64,000 bases of DNA from the NCBI GenBank assembly GCA_031180665.1, contig JAPSLP010000011.1:62001-126000 (forward strand), given 5' to 3'. Both the position numbers and the translations under genes were made by a program. Source of the DNA: Cupriavidus sp. (GTDB taxonomy: Bacteria; Pseudomonadota; Gammaproteobacteria; Burkholderiales; Burkholderiaceae). This document shows positions 50,278 to 60,145 of this stretch, piece by piece. The notes beneath the pieces were generated by a model that worked only from the letters and a program-made list of their open reading frames with translations, was not told the origin of the DNA and ran no database searches. The first letter of the stretch is position 1. The number at the start of each line of letters is the position of its first letter.

Positions 50278-51132
50278 TCAATCCGCGAACAGATTCAGTA
50301 ACCCGTCCAGCCCCACATGGTTGAACGCCACGCTGGCCTGCGCCCGTACCACCGGCTTGGCGCGGAAGGCAACCGACAGGCCGGCGATCGCCATCATCTT
50401 CAGGTCGTTGGAGCCGTCGCCCATCACGATCGCCTGTTGCGGATCGGCGCCGATCGCCTCGCAGGCCTCGCGCACGGTGCGGGCCTTGACCTCGGCATTG
50501 ACGATCTCGCCCTCGACGCGGCCGGTCAGCTTGCCATCGACGATCTCCAGCGTATTGGCGCGAGTGAAATCCAGGCCCAGCCGGGCCTTGAGCTTCTCGG
50601 TGAAGTGAACGAAGCCGCCCGACACCAGCAGCGTACGCAGGCCTGCGCCCCGTGCGGCTTGCAGCATCCGCTCCGCGCCCGGGGACAGTTGCAGCCGCTC
50701 CTCGTAGACGCGGTCGAGCACGCTCGCGTCCAGGCCCTGGAGCAACGCGACGCGGCGCCGCAGGCTCTCGTTGAAGTCGGTGATTTCGCCGCGCATCGCG
50801 GCCTCGGTGATCGCCGAGACCTCGGCCTTCAGCCCGCAGAAATCGGCGATCTCGTCGATGCACTCGATCGTGATCAGCGTCGAATCCATGTCCATCGCCA
50901 CCAGCCGGAAGTCGGACAGCTTCCTGTGCGTCGGCAGCACCGCCCAGTCCAGCCGGCGCGGCTCGCAGAACGCCTCCAGCGCATCGCGCAGCCGCGCGTC
51001 GAGCGGCGCGCAGGCCTCGGCGGTGGCGACGATGTCGCCGCGCAGGCTCAGGCCGGGCGCGTCGGCAAGCACGCGCAGCGCGTCGATATCCTGGGAGGCG
51101 ATGGGTTGCAGGCTTTGGACGATCAGGGACAT
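50278..51132 (-). CDS. serB: Phosphoserine phosphatase SerB
   Basis: HAD-family enzyme making L-serine from O-phosphoserine, the last step of serine synthesis. 284 residues. Motif I DMDSTL with nucleophile Asp81 and Asp83, motif II SGGF, motif III with GDGSNDLKM. N-terminal ACT-like domain about 1-70. Length normal. Confidence 0.95.
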   Translation of the reverse strand: MSLIVQSLQPIASQDIDALRVLADAPGLSLRGDIVATAEACAPLDARLRDALEAFCEPRRLDWAVLPTHRKLSDFRLVAMDMDSTLITIECIDEIADFCGLKAEVSAITEAAMRGEITDFNESLRRRVALLQGLDASVLDRVYEERLQLSPGAERMLQAARGAGLRTLLVSGGFVHFTEKLKARLGLDFTRANTLEIVDGKLTGRVEGEIVNAEVKARTVREACEAIGADPQQAIVMGDGSNDLKMMAIAGLSVAFRAKPVVRAQASVAFNHVGLDGLLNLFAD

Positions 51133-51152
51133 GAGAGAAGTTCGAATCTTGC

Positions 51153-51235
51153 GTCGTCCCCGCGCGGGCGGGGATCCAGCGGCTTTGCTGCAACAAGCGG
51201 CGTTGAAGCCGTGGACCCCCGCGCGCGCGGAGGAC
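51153..51235. repeat. dRS3-like interspersed hairpin, copy B
   Basis: gtcgtccccgcgcgggcgggga ... gcgcgcggaggacg, paired arms at both ends; between serB and the M20 hydrolase. Only 20-base arms are cited here in outline. Confidence 0.75.
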
Positions 51236-51307
51236 GGGGCAGGGCACGGTGCGACGGTGAAAGGACGCTATTGTAATCGTCCCGCGCCTGCCCCTGCGCC
51301 ATGCCGA

Positions 51308-52789
51308 TCAGCGCTGCGCCATCGTCATGTAGTCGACCGTCAGGTTCGACAGCGCCCGCACGCCGTTGATCAGCGCCGGCTCATCGACGTAGAACTCCGG
51401 CGAGTGGTTGGACGGCGCCTTGGTGACATCGGTGCCCTTGGGTGTCACGCCGAGGTTGAAGAACAGGCCCGGCACCTTCTCCTGGTAGAACGAAAAGTCC
51501 TCCGACGCGGTGGCCTTGGGCGCCAGCATCCAGTTGCCGTCGCCCGCCACGCGCTTGAGCGTCGGCGCCATCTTCTCGGTCAGCGCAGGCTGGTTGACGG
51601 TGGCGTTGTAGAGCTCGACCACGCGGAAGGTCGCCTCGGCGCCGGTGCTGGCCGCGATCGACTCGGTGGTGCGCTTCATGCGCGCATGGATGTCCTTCTT
51701 CATGCCTTCGTCGTAGGTGCGGATGGTGCCCATCATCTCGACCTTCTCCGGCACGATGTTCATGCGATTGCCGCCGTGGATCGTGCCGACCGTGATGACC
51801 GACGGCTCCAGCATCGCATTGACCTGCCGGCTCTGGATGGTCTGCAGACCGAGCACGATCTGCGACGACACCACGATCGGATCGATGCCGCCCCATGGAC
51901 GCGCGCCATGGGTCTGGCGGCCCTTGACGTCGATCCAGAACTGGTCGGCCGCGGCCATCGCCGGACCGCTGCGCCAGGCCAGCTTGCCCGATTCGAGGCC
52001 GCTGCTGACATGCAGGCCGAAGATCGCGTCGACCTTCGGGTTCTCCAGCACGCCCTCGGCGACCATCTGCTTGGCGCCCCAGATATTGGTGCCGTCCGGT
52101 TCGATGTCCGCCGGGCTTTCCTCGGCCGGCTGGAAGATGAACTTGACGGTGCCGGGCAGCTGGTCCTTCATGCCGGCCAGCACCTCGGCGGTTGCCATCA
52201 GGATCGCGACGTGGGTGTCGTGGCCGCAGGCGTGCATCACGTCGACCTCCTTGCCGAGGTACTTGCCCTTGGCCTTCGAGGCGAACGGTACGTCGACGCG
52301 CTCCTTGACCGGCAGCGCATCCATGTCGGCGCGCAGCGCCACCACCGGCCCCGGCTTGCCGCCCTTGAGCAGCCCCACCACGCCGGTCTTGGCCACGCCG
52401 GTCTTGACCTCCATGCCGAGCTTGCGCAGATGATCGGCGACCAGCTTCGCAGTGCGCGTCTCGTAGTTGCCGAGTTCGGGATGCTGGTGGATGTCGCGGC
52501 GCCAGGCGATCAGGCGCGCCTCGGCGGCCTTGGCGCGCGTCTCGATCTGCGCGTGCAGGGCGGGATCGCCGGTGCTCGCCTGGCCCGGCGAGGGCGCGGG
52601 CGGCGTTGCGGACGTCGTTGCAGACGATGTCGCGGACGATGTGGCCGGCGGCGCGGTCTGCGCCAGGGCCGGCGAGACCAGGGCCGAGCCGCACAGCAGG
52701 CCGGCCGCCGCGGCCAGCGCCGGGATGGCGGCCGGCAGCGGCAGGAAGCGTCGGGAGCGGGCGATAGCGGGGGAGCGGCGTGCTGCCAT
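51308..52789 (-). CDS. Exported M20 family amidohydrolase
   Basis: 493 residues. A signal peptide covers about 1-44 (FLPLPAAIPALAAAAGLLCG, ending in ALAQ), so the enzyme is exported. The metalloenzyme core has GHDTHVA (ACGHDTHVA), FQPAEES and a C-terminal AYNATVNQ segment. Similar to M20D peptidases that hydrolyse N-acyl amino acids or hippurate; substrate uncertain. A Ser/Thr/Ala/Pro linker follows the signal peptide. AAGGAGAAC precedes the ATG at 52789. Confidence 0.88.
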   Translation of the reverse strand: MAARRSPAIARSRRFLPLPAAIPALAAAAGLLCGSALVSPALAQTAPPATSSATSSATTSATPPAPSPGQASTGDPALHAQIETRAKAAEARLIAWRRDIHQHPELGNYETRTAKLVADHLRKLGMEVKTGVAKTGVVGLLKGGKPGPVVALRADMDALPVKERVDVPFASKAKGKYLGKEVDVMHACGHDTHVAILMATAEVLAGMKDQLPGTVKFIFQPAEESPADIEPDGTNIWGAKQMVAEGVLENPKVDAIFGLHVSSGLESGKLAWRSGPAMAAADQFWIDVKGRQTHGARPWGGIDPIVVSSQIVLGLQTIQSRQVNAMLEPSVITVGTIHGGNRMNIVPEKVEMMGTIRTYDEGMKKDIHARMKRTTESIAASTGAEATFRVVELYNATVNQPALTEKMAPTLKRVAGDGNWMLAPKATASEDFSFYQEKVPGLFFNLGVTPKGTDVTKAPSNHSPEFYVDEPALINGVRALSNLTVDYMTMAQR

Positions 52790-52809
52790 GTCGAGTTCTC
52801 CTTTGATGT

Positions 52810-52866
52810 CGTTGTGGTCGGTATTGCGGCCGACGTTGCGGCCGATGTTGCGACACGTGTTGCAAC
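52810..52866. repeat. Degenerate 12-bp repeat in the leader of the M20 gene
   Basis: About four copies of a gttgcggccgat-like unit lie upstream of the ATG. A similar set of repeats encodes the Ser/Thr/Ala linker within the gene (52600-52670). Neither has an evident function. Confidence 0.6.
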
Positions 52867-52997
52867 GGGGCCTCTGCGTGCCCCTTGTCAATGCGGCCGG
52901 GCCATGGGCGGCCCGGCCGTTCAGGCCATCGGTGAGCAGGCGCGATGCGCCTTTGGGATTGGGTGTCTTGGATGTCCTGGCGTGCCGGCGCGAACCG

Positions 52998-54212
52998 TCA
53001 GGCCGCGATGCGCAGGCTGTCGACGACCTTGTGCAGGAACGCCTCGCATTGCGCGAGCTGCTCCAGCGCGACGAACTCGTCGGCCTTGTGGGCCTGCTGG
53101 ATGTCGCCGGGGCCGCAGACCACGGCCGGGATGCCGGCACGCTGGAACAGGCCGCCTTCGGTGGCGTAGGCCACCTTGCTGATCGCGTTGTCGCCGGTCA
53201 GCGCGCGCACCAGTTGCGTGATCGCATCGCGCTCGGCCGCATCGAGCGCCGGCGCCGCGGCGATGCGCGTGATGCTCAGGTCCGCGTCGGCATGCTCGGC
53301 CCGCATGCGGGGCAGCAGCACGTCGTTCGCATAGGCCTCGATGCGCGCGCGGATCGCTTCCGGATCGACGCCCGGCAGGTTGCGGTACTCGAACACGAAC
53401 TCGCACAGCGCCGGGATCGTGTTCAGCGCGATGCCGCCCTGGATGGTGCCGGTCGACGCGGTGGTGAAGGGCACGTCGAAGGCTTCGTCGTACGGACCCT
53501 TGGCGCGGAATTCGTCGGCCAGGTCGCGGATGAAGCAGATCAGGCGCGCGGCGTATTCGATCGCGTTGACGCCGCGCGGCGTCAGCGAGGAATGCGCTGC
53601 CATGCCCTTGACGCAGCAGCGATAGGCGTTGATGCCCTTGTGGGCGACGATCACGCGCATGCTGGTGGGCTCGCCGACGATGCAGCCGGCGGGCTGGATG
53701 CCGCGCTCGCGCAGGTCGTCGATCAGATAGGGCGCGCCCATGCAGCCGACCTCCTCGTCGAACGACAGCGCGTAGTGCACCGGTTCGCGCAGCCGTGCCT
53801 GCAGCAGCGTGGGCAGCAGCGCGAGGCTGGTGCCGATGAAGCCCTTCATGTCGCAGGCGCCGCGGCCGTACAGCCGGCCGTCGCGTAGCGCCGGGCGGAA
53901 CGGATCGGTGCTCCAGTCCTGGCCATCCACCGGCACCACGTCGGTATGCCCGGACAGCACGATGCCGCGCTGTTCGCTGCCGTCGGCGGCGGGCACGGTC
54001 ACATGCAGATTGGCCTTGTTGCGCTGCGGGTTGTAGCTCAGGTGAGGCTTCAGGCCACGGGCCACGAAGTGGTCCCGCACCGTTTCGATCAGGCCGAGAT
54101 TGGACTCGCGGCTGGTGGTGTCGAACTCGATCAGCCGGCGGGTCCAGTCGAGGGCGGAGTGTTCGGGAGCGTCGGCGAGGACGTCGGCGGGGGCAGGGGT
54201 ATGGGCTGGCAT
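52998..54212 (-). CDS. argE: Acetylornithine deacetylase ArgE
   Basis: Zinc M20A hydrolase releasing ornithine from N-acetylornithine in arginine synthesis. 404 residues with SGHTDVVPVDG, GRGACDMKGF, FDEEVGCMGA and HKADEFV motifs. Next to but not sharing function with the exported M20 amidohydrolase; the two genes are unlike in length and N-terminus. Confidence 0.94.
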   Translation of the reverse strand: MPAHTPAPADVLADAPEHSALDWTRRLIEFDTTSRESNLGLIETVRDHFVARGLKPHLSYNPQRNKANLHVTVPAADGSEQRGIVLSGHTDVVPVDGQDWSTDPFRPALRDGRLYGRGACDMKGFIGTSLALLPTLLQARLREPVHYALSFDEEVGCMGAPYLIDDLRERGIQPAGCIVGEPTSMRVIVAHKGINAYRCCVKGMAAHSSLTPRGVNAIEYAARLICFIRDLADEFRAKGPYDEAFDVPFTTASTGTIQGGIALNTIPALCEFVFEYRNLPGVDPEAIRARIEAYANDVLLPRMRAEHADADLSITRIAAAPALDAAERDAITQLVRALTGDNAISKVAYATEGGLFQRAGIPAVVCGPGDIQQAHKADEFVALEQLAQCEAFLHKVVDSLRIAA

Positions 54213-54273
54213 GCGGCAGGATCACGCTGATGGATGTCCGATCCTACACCTGGATATGTGCCGGGGTCCACTT

Positions 54274-54404
54274 GCCCTCTCCGGCGAGCGGGAGCGGGAG
54301 CCGAACGCAAGCGCTGGCGTTGCTGCCATCGCTGCAGGGTTCCTGCCGACGATCGGAGAAGGTTCCCCTCTCCCGCTCTGCGGGAGAGGGGTGGGGGAGA
54401 GGGC
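54274..54404. repeat. Interspersed GCCCTCTC...GAGAGGGC element, copy 2
   Basis: 131 bp beginning gccctctccggcg and ending gggggagagggc (terminal inverted repeats of about 9 bp), with inner hairpin cccctctcccgc / gcgggagagggg near the end. Between argE and mfd. Resembles a non-autonomous miniature element; no target duplication was confirmed. Confidence 0.75.
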
Positions 54405-54426
54405 AACCACCGCCCCCATCCACCCC

Positions 54427-57400
54427 TTACGCCAGTTGCCGCAGCGTCTGCTTGATCGTCTGCGCGCGCACTGCCACGTCGGGCATCTTCGCCTCGATGC
54501 GCAGCTTGTCCTGTCCGGCCAGCTTGATATGCCGGTTCTTCTGCACCAGGTCGATGATGCGGATCGCATCGATCGGCGGGTTCGGCACGAACTGCACGCT
54601 GATCGACGCCTCGCCCGCGTCGATCTTGCGCACGCCGAGCGGCACCGCGGCGATGCGCAGCCGGTGCGTTTCGATCAGCGCCTGCGCCTGCGCCGGCGGG
54701 CGGCCGAAGCGGTCGACCAGTTCCTCATGGATGTCGTCGACCTGCTCGGGACGCTCGCAGTTGGCCAGCCGCTTGTACAGCGACAGCCGCTCGTGCACGT
54801 CGGTGCAGTAGTCGCTCGGCAGCAGCGCCGGCGTGCCGAGGTTGATCTCGGTGGTGGCCGCCAGCGGCGCCATCAGGTCCGGCTCCTTGCCGGCCTTCAG
54901 CGCCTTGACCGCGGCGTTGAGCATGTCGGTGTACAGCTGGAAGCCGATCTCGTGGATCTCGCCCGACTGCTTGTCGCCGAGCACCTCGCCGGCGCCGCGG
55001 ATTTCCAGGTCGTGCATCGCCAGATAGAAGCCCGAGCCCAGTTCCTCCATCTGCTGGATCGCCTCCAGCCGCCGCTGCGCCTGCCTGGTCAGCCCCTCCG
55101 GATCGTGCACCAGCAGATAGGCATAGGCCTGGTGATGCGAGCGGCCGACGCGGCCGCGCAGCTGGTGCAGCTGCGCCAGGCCGAACTTGTCGGCACGGTG
55201 GATCAGGATCGTGTTGGCCGAGGGCACGTCGATGCCGGTCTCGATGATGGTCGTGCACAGCAGGATGTTGGCGCGCCGCGCGACGAAATCGCGCATCACG
55301 CGTTCGAGCTCGCGCTCGTGCATCTGCCCGTGCGCCACCGCGATGCGCGCCTCGGGCACCAGCTCGGCCAGCCGCGCGCGCTTGTTCTCGATGGTCTCGA
55401 CCTCGTTGTGCAGAAAGTAGACCTGGCCGCCGCGCTTGAGCTCGCGCAGGATGGCCTCGCGCAGCACGCCATCTTCCTCGCGCCGCACGAAGGTCTTGAT
55501 CGCCAGCCGCTTCTGCGGGGCGGTGGCGATCACCGAGAAGTCGCGCAGCCCTTCGAGCGCCATGCCCAACGTGCGCGGGATCGGCGTCGCGGTCAGCGTC
55601 AGCACGTCGACCTCGGCGCGCAGCGTCTTCAGCGCTTCCTTCTGGCGCACGCCGAAGCGGTGTTCCTCGTCGATGATGACCAGGCCCAGCCGCTGGAACT
55701 TGACGTCGTCGGACAGCAGCTTGTGCGTGCCGATCACGATGTCGACGGTGCCGTCGTTGATCTGCTTGATGGCCGCCTCGACTTCCTTCTTGGTCTTGAA
55801 GCGCGACAGCTCGACGATGCGCACCGGCCAGTCGGCGAAGCGGTCCGACAGCGTCTGGAAATGCTGCTCGGCGAGCAGCGTGGTCGGCGCCAGCATCGCC
55901 ACCTGCTTGCCGCCCATCACCGCGACGAAGGCGGCGCGCAGCGCCACCTCGGTCTTGCCGAAGCCCACGTCGCCGCAGACCAGCCGGTCCATCGGCTTGC
56001 CCGAGGTCATGTCGGCGATCACCGCGGCAATCGCCGCGGCCTGGTCCGGCGTTTCCTCGAAGCCGAAGCTCTCGGCGAAGGTCTCGTAGTCCTTCGGCGA
56101 CAGCGCAAAGGCATGGCCCTCGCGCAGCGCGCGGCGCGCGTACAGGTTCAGCAGCTCGGCCGCGGTATCGCGGATCTGCTGCGCGGCGCGGCGCTTGGCG
56201 CGCTCCCATTGGCCGGAGCCGAGCGAATGCAGCGGCGCGGTCTCGGGATCGGCGCCCGAATAGCGCGAGATCACGTGCAGCTGGTGGACCGGGACATAGA
56301 GCTTGCTGCCCTTGTCGTAGTCCAGATGCAGGAATTCCTCGTCGCCCTGACCCATGTCGAGCGTGACCAGGCCCTGGTAGCGGCCGATGCCGTGTTCGCT
56401 GTGCACGACCGGGTCGCCGATCTTGAGCTCGGCCAGGTCGCGCACCATCGCGTCGACACTGCTGGCCTGTTCCTGCTTGCGGCGGCCGGCGCGGCGCGCG
56501 GTATTCGCATAGAGCTCGGCCTCGGTGACGAAGGCCAGGCCCGGCTGGCCGTCCATCGGCGGCAGCGCGAAGCCGCTCTGCAGCGGCGCCACCGCGATCG
56601 CGAACGGGGCGTCGCTGGCGAGAAAGGCCGCGCAGTCCTCGACCGGATGCGGTCGCAGGCCGCTGTCGGCGAACAGCTGCAGCAGCGTCTCGCGGCGGCC
56701 CGCGGAATCGGCGCACATCAGCACGCGTGCCTGCTTGCGCAGCAGCAGCGCCTCCAGATTGACCAGCGGGTCCTCGGCGCGCCGATTGACCGAGACGTCG
56801 GGCAGCGGGGCCGACAGCGGGGCCGACAGCGGAGCGGCCGCGGCGCCGGCCGGCCCTTCCTGCAGCACCAGCCGCGCCAGCGGCTTGGCGGCGCTGAAGA
56901 ACTGCTCCTCGTTCAGGAACAGCTGCGCGGGCGGCAGCAGCGGCCGCTCGCGATCGTGCCGCATGAAGTCGTAGCGCTGCTGCGTATCGGTCCAGAAGCG
57001 GCGGATCGCCTCGTCGATCGCGCCGACATAGGCCAGCTGTGTGCCGGCCGGCAGGTAGTCGAACAGCGTCGCCGCCGCGTCGAAGAACAGCGGCAGGTAG
57101 TACTCGATGCCGGCCGACGGCACGCCGTTGCCGATATCCTTGTAGATCGGCGACTTGCTCGGGTCGCCCTCGAACACCTCGCGCCAGCGGCCGCGGAACG
57201 CGGTGCGCGCGGCCTCGTCGAGCGGAAATTCGCGGCCGGGCAGCAGGCGCACTTCCTTGACCGGATAGAGGCTGCGCTGCGTGTCCGGGTCGAAGGCGCG
57301 GATGGTCTCGATCTCGTCGCCGAACAGGTCGATCCGGTACGGCAGCGCCGAGCCCATCGGGAACAGGTCGATCAGGCCGCCGCGCACGCTGTACTCGCCC

Positions 57401-57924
57401 GGCCGCATCACCGCGCTGACATGCTCGTAGCCGGCCAGCGTGAACTGCGCCTTCAGCGCGGCCTCGTCGAGCCGTTCGCCCTGCTTGAAGAAGAAGGTGT
57501 AGGCGGCCAGGAAGGCCGGCGGCGCGAGCCGGTACAGCGCGGTCTGCGCGGGCACCAGCATCACGTCGCACTGGCCGGTCTGGATGTCGTGCAGGGTCGC
57601 CAGGCGCTCCGACACCAGGTCCTGGTGCGGCGAGAAGCTGTCGTAGGGCAGGGTCTCCCAGTCGGGCAGCACGCGCACCCGCAGTTCCGGCGCGAACCAC
57701 GGGATCTCGTCGGCCAGCCGCTGCGCGTCGACCGCGTTGGCGCACATCACCGCCAGCATCGGCATCTGGCCGTGCGTCTTGCCGTGATGCGCGCGGGCAT
57801 AGGCGGCCAGCGCCAGCGCATCGGCCGAGCCGTGCAGGCCGGCGATCTGATGGCGCTGGCCGGCCTTGACCAGTGGCAACTGATTGGAAACGGGGAGCGC
57901 GGAAGGCGATTTGGCGTCGGGCAT
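54427..57924 (-). CDS. mfd: Transcription-repair coupling factor Mfd
   Basis: 1165-residue SF2 translocase that displaces stalled RNA polymerase and recruits UvrA. N-terminal UvrB-like domains, RNA-polymerase interaction domain (GDPVVHSEHGIGRYQGLVTL), translocase with Walker A GDVGFGKTEVA and DEEHRFG, then the TRCF C-terminal domain. A short 12-bp repeat (SAPLSAPL, about residue 370) lies in a linker. Divergent from ispD. Confidence 0.96.
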   Translation of the reverse strand: MPDAKSPSALPVSNQLPLVKAGQRHQIAGLHGSADALALAAYARAHHGKTHGQMPMLAVMCANAVDAQRLADEIPWFAPELRVRVLPDWETLPYDSFSPHQDLVSERLATLHDIQTGQCDVMLVPAQTALYRLAPPAFLAAYTFFFKQGERLDEAALKAQFTLAGYEHVSAVMRPGEYSVRGGLIDLFPMGSALPYRIDLFGDEIETIRAFDPDTQRSLYPVKEVRLLPGREFPLDEAARTAFRGRWREVFEGDPSKSPIYKDIGNGVPSAGIEYYLPLFFDAAATLFDYLPAGTQLAYVGAIDEAIRRFWTDTQQRYDFMRHDRERPLLPPAQLFLNEEQFFSAAKPLARLVLQEGPAGAAAAPLSAPLSAPLPDVSVNRRAEDPLVNLEALLLRKQARVLMCADSAGRRETLLQLFADSGLRPHPVEDCAAFLASDAPFAIAVAPLQSGFALPPMDGQPGLAFVTEAELYANTARRAGRRKQEQASSVDAMVRDLAELKIGDPVVHSEHGIGRYQGLVTLDMGQGDEEFLHLDYDKGSKLYVPVHQLHVISRYSGADPETAPLHSLGSGQWERAKRRAAQQIRDTAAELLNLYARRALREGHAFALSPKDYETFAESFGFEETPDQAAAIAAVIADMTSGKPMDRLVCGDVGFGKTEVALRAAFVAVMGGKQVAMLAPTTLLAEQHFQTLSDRFADWPVRIVELSRFKTKKEVEAAIKQINDGTVDIVIGTHKLLSDDVKFQRLGLVIIDEEHRFGVRQKEALKTLRAEVDVLTLTATPIPRTLGMALEGLRDFSVIATAPQKRLAIKTFVRREEDGVLREAILRELKRGGQVYFLHNEVETIENKRARLAELVPEARIAVAHGQMHERELERVMRDFVARRANILLCTTIIETGIDVPSANTILIHRADKFGLAQLHQLRGRVGRSHHQAYAYLLVHDPEGLTRQAQRRLEAIQQMEELGSGFYLAMHDLEIRGAGEVLGDKQSGEIHEIGFQLYTDMLNAAVKALKAGKEPDLMAPLAATTEINLGTPALLPSDYCTDVHERLSLYKRLANCERPEQVDDIHEELVDRFGRPPAQAQALIETHRLRIAAVPLGVRKIDAGEASISVQFVPNPPIDAIRIIDLVQKNRHIKLAGQDKLRIEAKMPDVAVRAQTIKQTLRQLA
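56809..56832. repeat. 12-bp repeat in mfd linker
   Basis: Two 12-bp copies of ggccgacagcgg encode the repeated PLSA unit of Mfd. Confidence 0.7.
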
Positions 57925-57992
57925 AAAACGGTTCGGTTCAAACGACGACGCCCCGCCGGCAGCGCGGGCGGGGGTGTCGAGAAGAGGGTCGT

Positions 57993-58002
57993 ATTATAGA
58001 AT
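57993..58002. promoter_or_regulatory. Overlapping divergent -10 elements of mfd and ispD
   Basis: Minus-strand TATAAT (57998-57993) for mfd and plus-strand TAGAAT (57997-58002) for ispD share bases, so the two transcripts may compete for polymerase. Confidence 0.45.
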
Positions 58003-58062
58003 GCGCAGCGCCCGGCCATCGGGCGCCGCCTTCGTGCCTCCCTTTATCCGCCAGTCCGCTGC

Positions 58063-58890
58063 ATGTCCGAACGACGTTTTGCCCTGATTCCCTGTGCCGG
58101 CAGCGGCAGCCGCGCGGGCGCCGGCCTGCCCAAGCAGTATCGCGAGCTGGCCGGCCATCCGATGATCTGGTACGCGCTCGCGGCGTTCTCGGCGTGCGAG
58201 TCGATCAGCGCCACCGCACTGGTGCTGGCGCCCGACGACCTGCCGCTGGAGGCGCGCTTCGGCTCGGCTGCCTTCGCGGGGCTGCGCTTCGATACGGCCT
58301 TCGTCGGCGGCCAGTCGCGCCATGAATCGGTGCTGAACGGGCTGCGGCATCTGGCCCAGCTGGGCGCCGAGGACCAGGACTGGGTGCTGGTGCACGACGC
58401 CGCGCGGCCCGGGCTGACGCCGCTGATGATCGATACGCTGATCCGCGCGGTGGAAGGGGACGATGGCGACGGTCCGGACGCGGCGATCGGCGGCATCCTG
58501 GCCGTGCCGGTGCCCGATACGCTCAAGCGCGCCGAGGCCGAGCCGCTGCGTCCCACCGAGCCATCGCTACCATCGCAGCCCTCGCAGCCCTCGCAGCCTT
58601 CCCGCATCGGCGGCACCGTGCCGCGCGAGGGCCTGTGGCAGGCGCAGACCCCGCAGATGTTCCGCGTCGGCGTCCTGCGCCAGGCGCTGGAGGACGCGCT
58701 CGCCAGCGGGGCGGTCGTGACCGACGAGGCCAGCGCGATCGAGCGGCTCGGCCTGAAGCCGAGATTGGTCAACGGCTCGCTGCGCAATTTCAAGGTGACC
58801 TATCCCGAGGACTTCGCGCTGGCCGAAGTCCTGCTCGGCGGCCCGTCCGCCGCCCCTTCTTCCGGTTCTTCTGGAGACCGATCGCGATGA
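58063..58890 (+). CDS. ispD: 2-C-methyl-D-erythritol 4-phosphate cytidylyltransferase IspD
   Basis: Third step of the MEP isoprenoid pathway. 275 residues, longer than the usual 230-240. Nucleotide-binding signature [17 protein letters not shown] near 10-26 and VHDAARP. A low-complexity insert ([18 protein letters not shown]), encoded by a 9-bp repeat, enlarges the loop before [14 protein letters not shown]. Its stop overlaps the ispF start. Confidence 0.95.
   Translation: MSERRFALIPCAGSGSRAGAGLPKQYRELAGHPMIWYALAAFSACESISATALVLAPDDLPLEARFGSAAFAGLRFDTAFVGGQSRHESVLNGLRHLAQLGAEDQDWVLVHDAARPGLTPLMIDTLIRAVEGDDGDGPDAAIGGILAVPVPDTLKRAEAEPLRPTEPSLPSQPSQPSQPSRIGGTVPREGLWQAQTPQMFRVGVLRQALEDALASGAVVTDEASAIERLGLKPRLVNGSLRNFKVTYPEDFALAEVLLGGPSAAPSSGSSGDRSR
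58567..58605. repeat. 9-bp tandem repeat in ispD
   Basis: Copies of ccctcgcag-like units encode Pro-Ser-Gln repeats. Located in a surface loop of the IspD fold. Confidence 0.85.
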
Positions 58891-59396
58891 TGCCCTTCGA
58901 TATCCGCGTGGGACAAGGCTACGACGTGCACGCGCTGGTGCCGGGCCGCAAGCTCGTGCTCGGCGGTGTGGAGATCGCCCACGACCGCGGCCTGCTCGGC
59001 CATTCCGATGCCGATGCGTTGCTGCATGCCATCACCGATGCCTTGTTCGGTGCCGCGGGCCTGGGCGACATCGGCCGGCATTTCCCCGATACCGATCCGG
59101 CCTTTGCCGGCGCCGACAGCCGGGCGCTGCTGCGCGAGGCGGTACGGCGCGTGCGCGAGGCCGGTTACGAAGTCGGCAATGTCGATGCGACCGTCATTGC
59201 ACAGGCGCCGAAGCTGGCGCCACATATCGGTGCGATGGTGGCCAACCTGGCCGAGGATCTGGGTATCGCCGCCGGCCGCTGCAACGTCAAGGCCAAGACC
59301 AACGAGAAGCTGGGTTTCGAAGGGCGTCAGGAAGGAATCGTCGCGCAGGCGGTGGTGCTGCTGTGGCGCGGCGCCATCGTCGCGCCGCAGGACTGA
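58887..59396 (+). CDS. ispF: 2-C-methyl-D-erythritol 2,4-cyclodiphosphate synthase IspF
   Basis: Fifth step of the MEP pathway; trimeric zinc enzyme. 169 residues with GYDVHAL (Asp13, His15) and [14 protein letters not shown]. Overlaps ispD by 4 bp (ATGA) with GGAG upstream; ispD-ispF coupling is typical. Confidence 0.96.
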   Translation: MMPFDIRVGQGYDVHALVPGRKLVLGGVEIAHDRGLLGHSDADALLHAITDALFGAAGLGDIGRHFPDTDPAFAGADSRALLREAVRRVREAGYEVGNVDATVIAQAPKLAPHIGAMVANLAEDLGIAAGRCNVKAKTNEKLGFEGRQEGIVAQAVVLLWRGAIVAPQD

Positions 59397-59430
59397 GCGC
59401 GCTGCTGAGGGGCGCCGTGGTCCGGAGCCG

Positions 59431-60006
59431 TTACAGGCCCGGCTGCGGCGCGTCGGCTTCCTTCGGCTCGAGCATGTAGACGTAGTCGACCAGCCGTTCC
59501 AACGGGCCGGAGCGCGCACCGGCCTCGGTCCGCTTGACGAAGCCCATCTGCTGGCACAGGCGGTTGGCGGCACCCATTTCCGGCATGGTGCGCACCACCA
59601 GCGCCTGCGCGCCGATATCGCGCGCACGCTGGATGCAGATCTGCATCAGCGTACGTCCGAGGCCCAGTCCGCGCGCCTGCGGGCTGACCGACAGCAGGCG
59701 CGCCTCGGGCAGGGCCAGCGTCACCGTGCTGCCGTCCAGGGCCTGCAGCGTCGCGCCGGGATGGCAGAACAGCACCGCGCCGCTGATGCCGTGATCGGTC
59801 TGCGCGACCCACCATTCCATATCGGACGTATTGGTCGCCAGCACCGAGCGCATGCCCTGCTGGAAGGAGGCGCGGCAGTCCTCCATGATTTCGAGTTCGT
59901 ACTGCGCATACGCTTCCTGCGTGACCGCGGCGATCTGGCCCCAGTCGGAAGCCGTGGCGAGACGATAGTGGAAATGCGGTGAGGAGGGCGAGGGCAGTTG
60001 GCTCAT
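59431..60006 (-). CDS. GNAT-family N-acetyltransferase
   Basis: 191 residues with acetyl-CoA-binding motif QARGLGLGRTLM (Q/RxxGxG/A type) and the MGAANRLCQQMGFVKR segment. Substrate unknown. ATG 60006 chosen; upstream open frame overlaps the repeat element and lacks homology. Converges with ispF. Confidence 0.85.
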   Translation of the reverse strand: MSQLPSPSSPHFHYRLATASDWGQIAAVTQEAYAQYELEIMEDCRASFQQGMRSVLATNTSDMEWWVAQTDHGISGAVLFCHPGATLQALDGSTVTLALPEARLLSVSPQARGLGLGRTLMQICIQRARDIGAQALVVRTMPEMGAANRLCQQMGFVKRTEAGARSGPLERLVDYVYMLEPKEADAPQPGL

Positions 60007-60145
60007 GATGGTCCGCGAAGCAGGATCTGCCTCGATTGTAGGCCGGACCGTGCACAAATGCAGTCGGAGAAATGCGGACGCGCAGGCGGATCGGCGCCCC
60101 ACGACATGCCGATGGCCGCGCGGGGCGGCCATCCTGCAGCTCGCC

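Noticed and set aside
54100..57999. 1299-residue open frame on the plus strand opposite mfd
   Set aside because: It reads as an alternative frame of a GC-rich coding region; the minus strand has full Mfd motifs.
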